Assembly: GCA_021770065.1 (NCBI GenBank)
Contig: JAETRR010000011.1
Coordinates: 1 to 64,000, forward strand
DNA: 64,000 bases
Direction of reading: 5' to 3'
Source of the DNA: Lachnoclostridium sp.
GTDB taxonomy: Bacteria; Bacillota; Clostridia; Lachnospirales; Lachnospiraceae
Each line of letters begins with the position of its first letter. Position 1 is the first letter of the stretch. The notes below the pieces were generated by a model, which saw nothing but the letters and a program-made list of their open reading frames with translations, had not been told where the DNA came from and searched no databases. Positions 61,640 to 64,000 of the stretch are shown here, piece after piece. A program made the translations under genes and the position numbers.

Positions 61640-62050
61640 ATGGGAAAGGTAATCGTGGTTACACATGGGGGACTTGCCGAAAGTTTTTATGAAACAGCCG
61701 GAATGTTTATTGCAGAACGCAGTGGTCTGGCAGTACTTGGGCTTGGTGTTGATTTGGAGGAATTCAAAAATGAATTAAGATCAGAAGTTATAGGGAGTGA
61801 AGAGACCGAATTTTTAATTCTGGCAGATTTATTTGGTGGAACTCCGTTTAATTTGGCGGCAGCACTGTGCAGAGAAGCGAGGATGGCCGGAAAGCAGATT
61901 GAGATTCTGACAGGGCTGAATCTGCCGATGCTGTTGGAGATTCTTCCTTTTGCGGAGAATCTGTCCTGCTCAGAATTAAAGGAAATGGCGCTTCGGGCCG
62001 GACGTGAAGGTATCCATGATTTGATGGAAGAGCTTAGGAACTCAGGCTGA
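61640..62050 (+). CDS. PTS mannose-family EIIA component
   Basis: A 136-residue EIIA of the mannose/fructose/sorbose PTS. The phosphorylated histidine is in VVTHGGLAESF near residue 9, and FLILADLFGGTPFNLA near residue 55 is the family helix. It takes phosphate from HPr and passes it to EIIB. GAGGAGG precedes the start. It is the first gene of an EIIA-EIIB-EIIC-EIID set. Confidence 0.92.
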   Translation: MGKVIVVTHGGLAESFYETAGMFIAERSGLAVLGLGVDLEEFKNELRSEVIGSEETEFLILADLFGGTPFNLAAALCREARMAGKQIEILTGLNLPMLLEILPFAENLSCSELKEMALRAGREGIHDLMEELRNSG

Positions 62051-62135
62051 ATGAGCAATGCTTTACTCCTGTGGGCAGCGGGCCGGGCGGACAACAGGAA
62101 GGAATTTCACAGACAGATTGGGGTGGTAAAAGAAT

Positions 62136-62594
62136 ATGGAAACAGTACTGTATCGGATTGATGAGCGTTTGATTCATGGGCAGATTATGACTGCGTGGCA
62201 GGGAAGAACGGGTGCAGAAACGGTTGTGATTGTAGACGATACTGCGGCACAGGATGAGTTTATGATACAGATTTACCGGCTTGCCGCACCACAGCTTCGC
62301 GTAGAAGTGGTGGACACTGCAAAATTTCATGAGATGGCGGAGGATGCGGACACCGGACGGACGATTGTCTTATTTAAAGGTCCGGCTGAAGCCTTAAAGG
62401 CTCTGGAAGAAAAGATTACGCCGGATGAATTGATTGTAGGAAACGTAGCTACAGCTCCCGGGCGGAAAAAGTATACAAAATATGCTTATCTGAGCGAAGA
62501 GGAGAAAGGGATGCTGGAAAAACTGCAGAATTTGGGATGGAAGGTAAATATGCAGCTTTTACCGGATGATGCAAAAAGCAGATTTGAGAGATAA
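62136..62594 (+). CDS. PTS mannose-family EIIB component
   Basis: A 152-residue EIIB. The active histidine is in RIDERLIHGQIMTAWQ near residue 14, VVIVDDTAAQDEF follows, and GNVATAPGRKKYT is near residue 107. It transfers phosphate to the incoming sugar. GGGGTGG lies upstream. A repeat element separates it from EIIC. Confidence 0.93.
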   Translation: METVLYRIDERLIHGQIMTAWQGRTGAETVVIVDDTAAQDEFMIQIYRLAAPQLRVEVVDTAKFHEMAEDADTGRTIVLFKGPAEALKALEEKITPDELIVGNVATAPGRKKYTKYAYLSEEEKGMLEKLQNLGWKVNMQLLPDDAKSRFER

Positions 62595-62607
62595 TAGAAA
62601 TATTCAA

Positions 62608-62756
62608 TTTACCCTTTAGAGCCATCGCGCAGCGATTTTAAAACAGTAATATCCCTCACAGTGCACAAATCGATTTACAGACGCATGCATCTGCGGCTGG
62701 AAATTGATTTAGGCTAAAGTGTACTGTTAGGGATATTACGGAACTGGAATAGGAGG
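62608..62756 (+). repeat. Structured hairpin repeat, long form, between PTS EIIB and EIIC
   Basis: Long form within the PTS operon, 13 bases after the EIIB stop. The 5' module is TTTACCCTTTAGAGCC with TCGC-GCA-GCGA. The main stem pairs GTAATATCC (62646-62654) with GGATATTAC (62731-62739), and CTCACAGTGCAC with GTGTACTGTTAG. The tail GGAACTGGAATAGGAGG ends eight bases before the EIIC ATG. Confidence 0.9.
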
Positions 62757-62764
62757 TTTGAAGA

Positions 62765-63520
62765 ATGAATCATGTTGTACTTGCGTTAGTAATTGCGTTC
62801 ATCACATGGTATGTGGCGACAGCAATGCCGATGTTCCTGCGCTGGTCCTGTTACCTGGGAGGTCCCCTGGTAGGAGGCTTTGTGTGTGGAATTTTGTTTG
62901 GGGATATTACATATGGTCTGGAGGTAGGCGCAACGATCCAGCTTGCTTATCTGGGGGCTATTGCAGTGGGAGGAACCCTTCCCAGTGAGCTGGCAATCGC
63001 AGGCTATCTTGGGACGGCTCTTACCATGTCGGCGGGACTGTCCGCAGAGGCAGGACTGACAGTGGCAGTAGCGCTCGGCTCTCTTGGTTTACTGTGCAGA
63101 AATGCTTATATGACGCTGAACTCCATTGTTGTGCATAAAGCAGATCAGTATGCCGCCGAGGGAAATGCGCGGATGGTCCGCCTTATGAACCAGTATGGTT
63201 CCCAGGTGGTCCCCTTCCTTTGCTATTTCATTCCCGGTTTTCTGGCTATGTATTTTGGCTCTCAAGCCATTGAAAGCCTCATGGCTGTAATCCCGGCAAA
63301 GGTGATCACAGCTCTTGGGGTAACGGGAGGATTGATTCCTGCTCTGGGAATCGGGCTCTTGCTTACGTATGTCTGGGACAAGCGTTTCCTGCCGTATGCA
63401 TTTATAGGATTTTTCCTTGTAGCATATTTGAATCTCAGTATTATGTTTATTGCAATTCTCGGGGCATGCATTGCAGTACTGTACATGTTTGCCGCTGACA
63501 GGAGGGAGGATTCCAAATGA
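62765..63520 (+). CDS. PTS mannose-family EIIC component
   Basis: A 251-residue membrane subunit with about eight hydrophobic segments. GGPLVGGFVCGILFGDITYGLEVGA near residue 32 and LGAIAVGGTLPSELAIAGYLGTAL near residue 68 are family motifs. It forms the sugar path with EIID. Its stop overlaps the EIID start (ATGA). Its ribosome site comes from the repeat tail. Confidence 0.94.
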   Translation: MNHVVLALVIAFITWYVATAMPMFLRWSCYLGGPLVGGFVCGILFGDITYGLEVGATIQLAYLGAIAVGGTLPSELAIAGYLGTALTMSAGLSAEAGLTVAVALGSLGLLCRNAYMTLNSIVVHKADQYAAEGNARMVRLMNQYGSQVVPFLCYFIPGFLAMYFGSQAIESLMAVIPAKVITALGVTGGLIPALGIGLLLTYVWDKRFLPYAFIGFFLVAYLNLSIMFIAILGACIAVLYMFAADRREDSK

Positions 63521-64000
63521 CTGAAGAAAAGACGATGGTTACAGCTGAAAACGGAAACAGGATTTTAAAGAGGCGCGATCTGATCCGCACCTGGTTAAGA
63601 TGGATCTGCTGGGCACAGCGCTGCTACAATTATGAGCGTCTGATGGGCCTGGGTTTCTGCCAGGCAATCAGTGCAGTGATAGAAAAGCTTTTTCCGGACA
63701 AAGAAGAACGTGCGGCAGCCTTAAGCCGTCATATGCGTTTTTTTAATACGGAGAACAACTGGGGAGCCATGATTCTTGGTGCAACAGTTGCACTGGAAGA
63801 AGAGCGCGCTATGGGACATTCCGTGACTACGGATGTAATTGACAGCATGAAGAATGCGCTGATGGGTCCTTTGGCAGGTATCGGTGATTCCATAACGCAA
63901 TCCATCGTAAAGGTGATTCTTCTTGGAGTATCTATTGAGCTGGCTGTCCAGGGAAATGTATTAGGGCCGGTTCTTTATCTGGCAGGATTTACCGTCTATG
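63517..64000 (+). CDS. PTS mannose-family EIID component (partial, cut by window end)
   Basis: The first 161 residues of EIID. RTWLRWICWAQRCYNYERLMGLGFC near residue 26, FFNTENNWGAMILGATVALEE near residue 88 and the conserved NALMGPLAGIGDSI near residue 128 identify it. AGGAGGGAGG precedes the start. Which hexose or amino sugar the set carries is unknown; mannose, sorbose, fructose or glucosamine-type substrates are all possible. Confidence 0.93.
   Translation, partial: MTEEKTMVTAENGNRILKRRDLIRTWLRWICWAQRCYNYERLMGLGFCQAISAVIEKLFPDKEERAAALSRHMRFFNTENNWGAMILGATVALEEERAMGHSVTTDVIDSMKNALMGPLAGIGDSITQSIVKVILLGVSIELAVQGNVLGPVLYLAGFTVY

Overview
The window reads as chromosomal DNA of an anaerobic Gram-positive Clostridia member, most likely Lachnospiraceae. 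Reasons: strong AGGAGG-type ribosome sites, a cysE-cysS-mrnC-rlmB-sigH block in the Firmicutes order, a CIRCE operator before htpG, a cysteine T-box, two CotH-family proteins, mannose-type PTS genes, and small families (DUF4358, DUF5721) typical of this group. The assignment is inference; there is no 16S rRNA gene here. Most of the window is moderate-GC core genome. Two AT-rich accessory patches stand out, at about 26.2-29.2 kb and 58.7-61.6 kb.

Layout. 0.2-11.4 kb: a surface-polymer locus (GtrA flippase-like protein, two CotH kinase-like proteins, a VTC/polyphosphate-polymerase-like protein, DUF4956 membrane protein, three GT2 glycosyltransferases, an undecaprenyl-phosphate sugar transferase, and an LCP ligase). 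11.4-16.2 kb: glmS, then pyrF-pyrK-pyrD. 16.4-26.2 kb: SPOR-amidase, an LRR protein, a VWA/MoxR-AAA pair, MBL hydrolase, Fe-alcohol dehydrogenase, MATE exporter, Sua5. 26.2-29.3 kb: accessory patch with a frameshifted PIN-toxin remnant, a DHFR-like protein, a hairpin-rich non-coding stretch, a YefM/YoeB pair, a transposase remnant and two tRNA-Leu genes. 29.3-37.1 kb: flavodoxin/TetR, VOC protein, SUV3-like helicase, FGGY kinase and htpG. 37.5-41.4 kb: SGNH-DUF4358-MBOAT-DHHW O-acetylation operon. 41.4-48.0 kb: DUF5721, aminopeptidase, and the T-box cysE-cysS-mrnC-rlmB-sigH operon. 48.3-51.8 kb: a VanZ-D,D-carboxypeptidase fusion and HtrA. 52.1-58.7 kb: a GntR-controlled ribose-type ABC importer with NanE and a ROK kinase, probably for ManNAc or a related amino sugar. 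58.7-61.6 kb: AT-rich patch with a lone MacB-like permease, a broken leader ORF and a Phd/VapC pair. 61.6-64.0 kb: a mannose-family PTS cut by the window end.

The most striking non-gene feature is a repeated structured element of about 95 nt. It is a hairpin whose two arms vary together between copies. It ends in a fixed tail, GGAACTGGAATAGGAGG, that supplies the Shine-Dalgarno site of the gene just downstream. Seven hairpin copies (two tandem pairs and three singles) precede pyrF, an SGNH hydrolase, htrA, a ROK kinase and a PTS EIIC gene, always in the same orientation relative to the gene. Tail-only or half copies lie before DUF4956 and glmS and at the pyrK/pyrD junction. A second family consists of three long palindromes placed right after stop codons. 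They share a core, but their outer arms differ completely from copy to copy while staying self-complementary. These two families are the best candidates for something undescribed.
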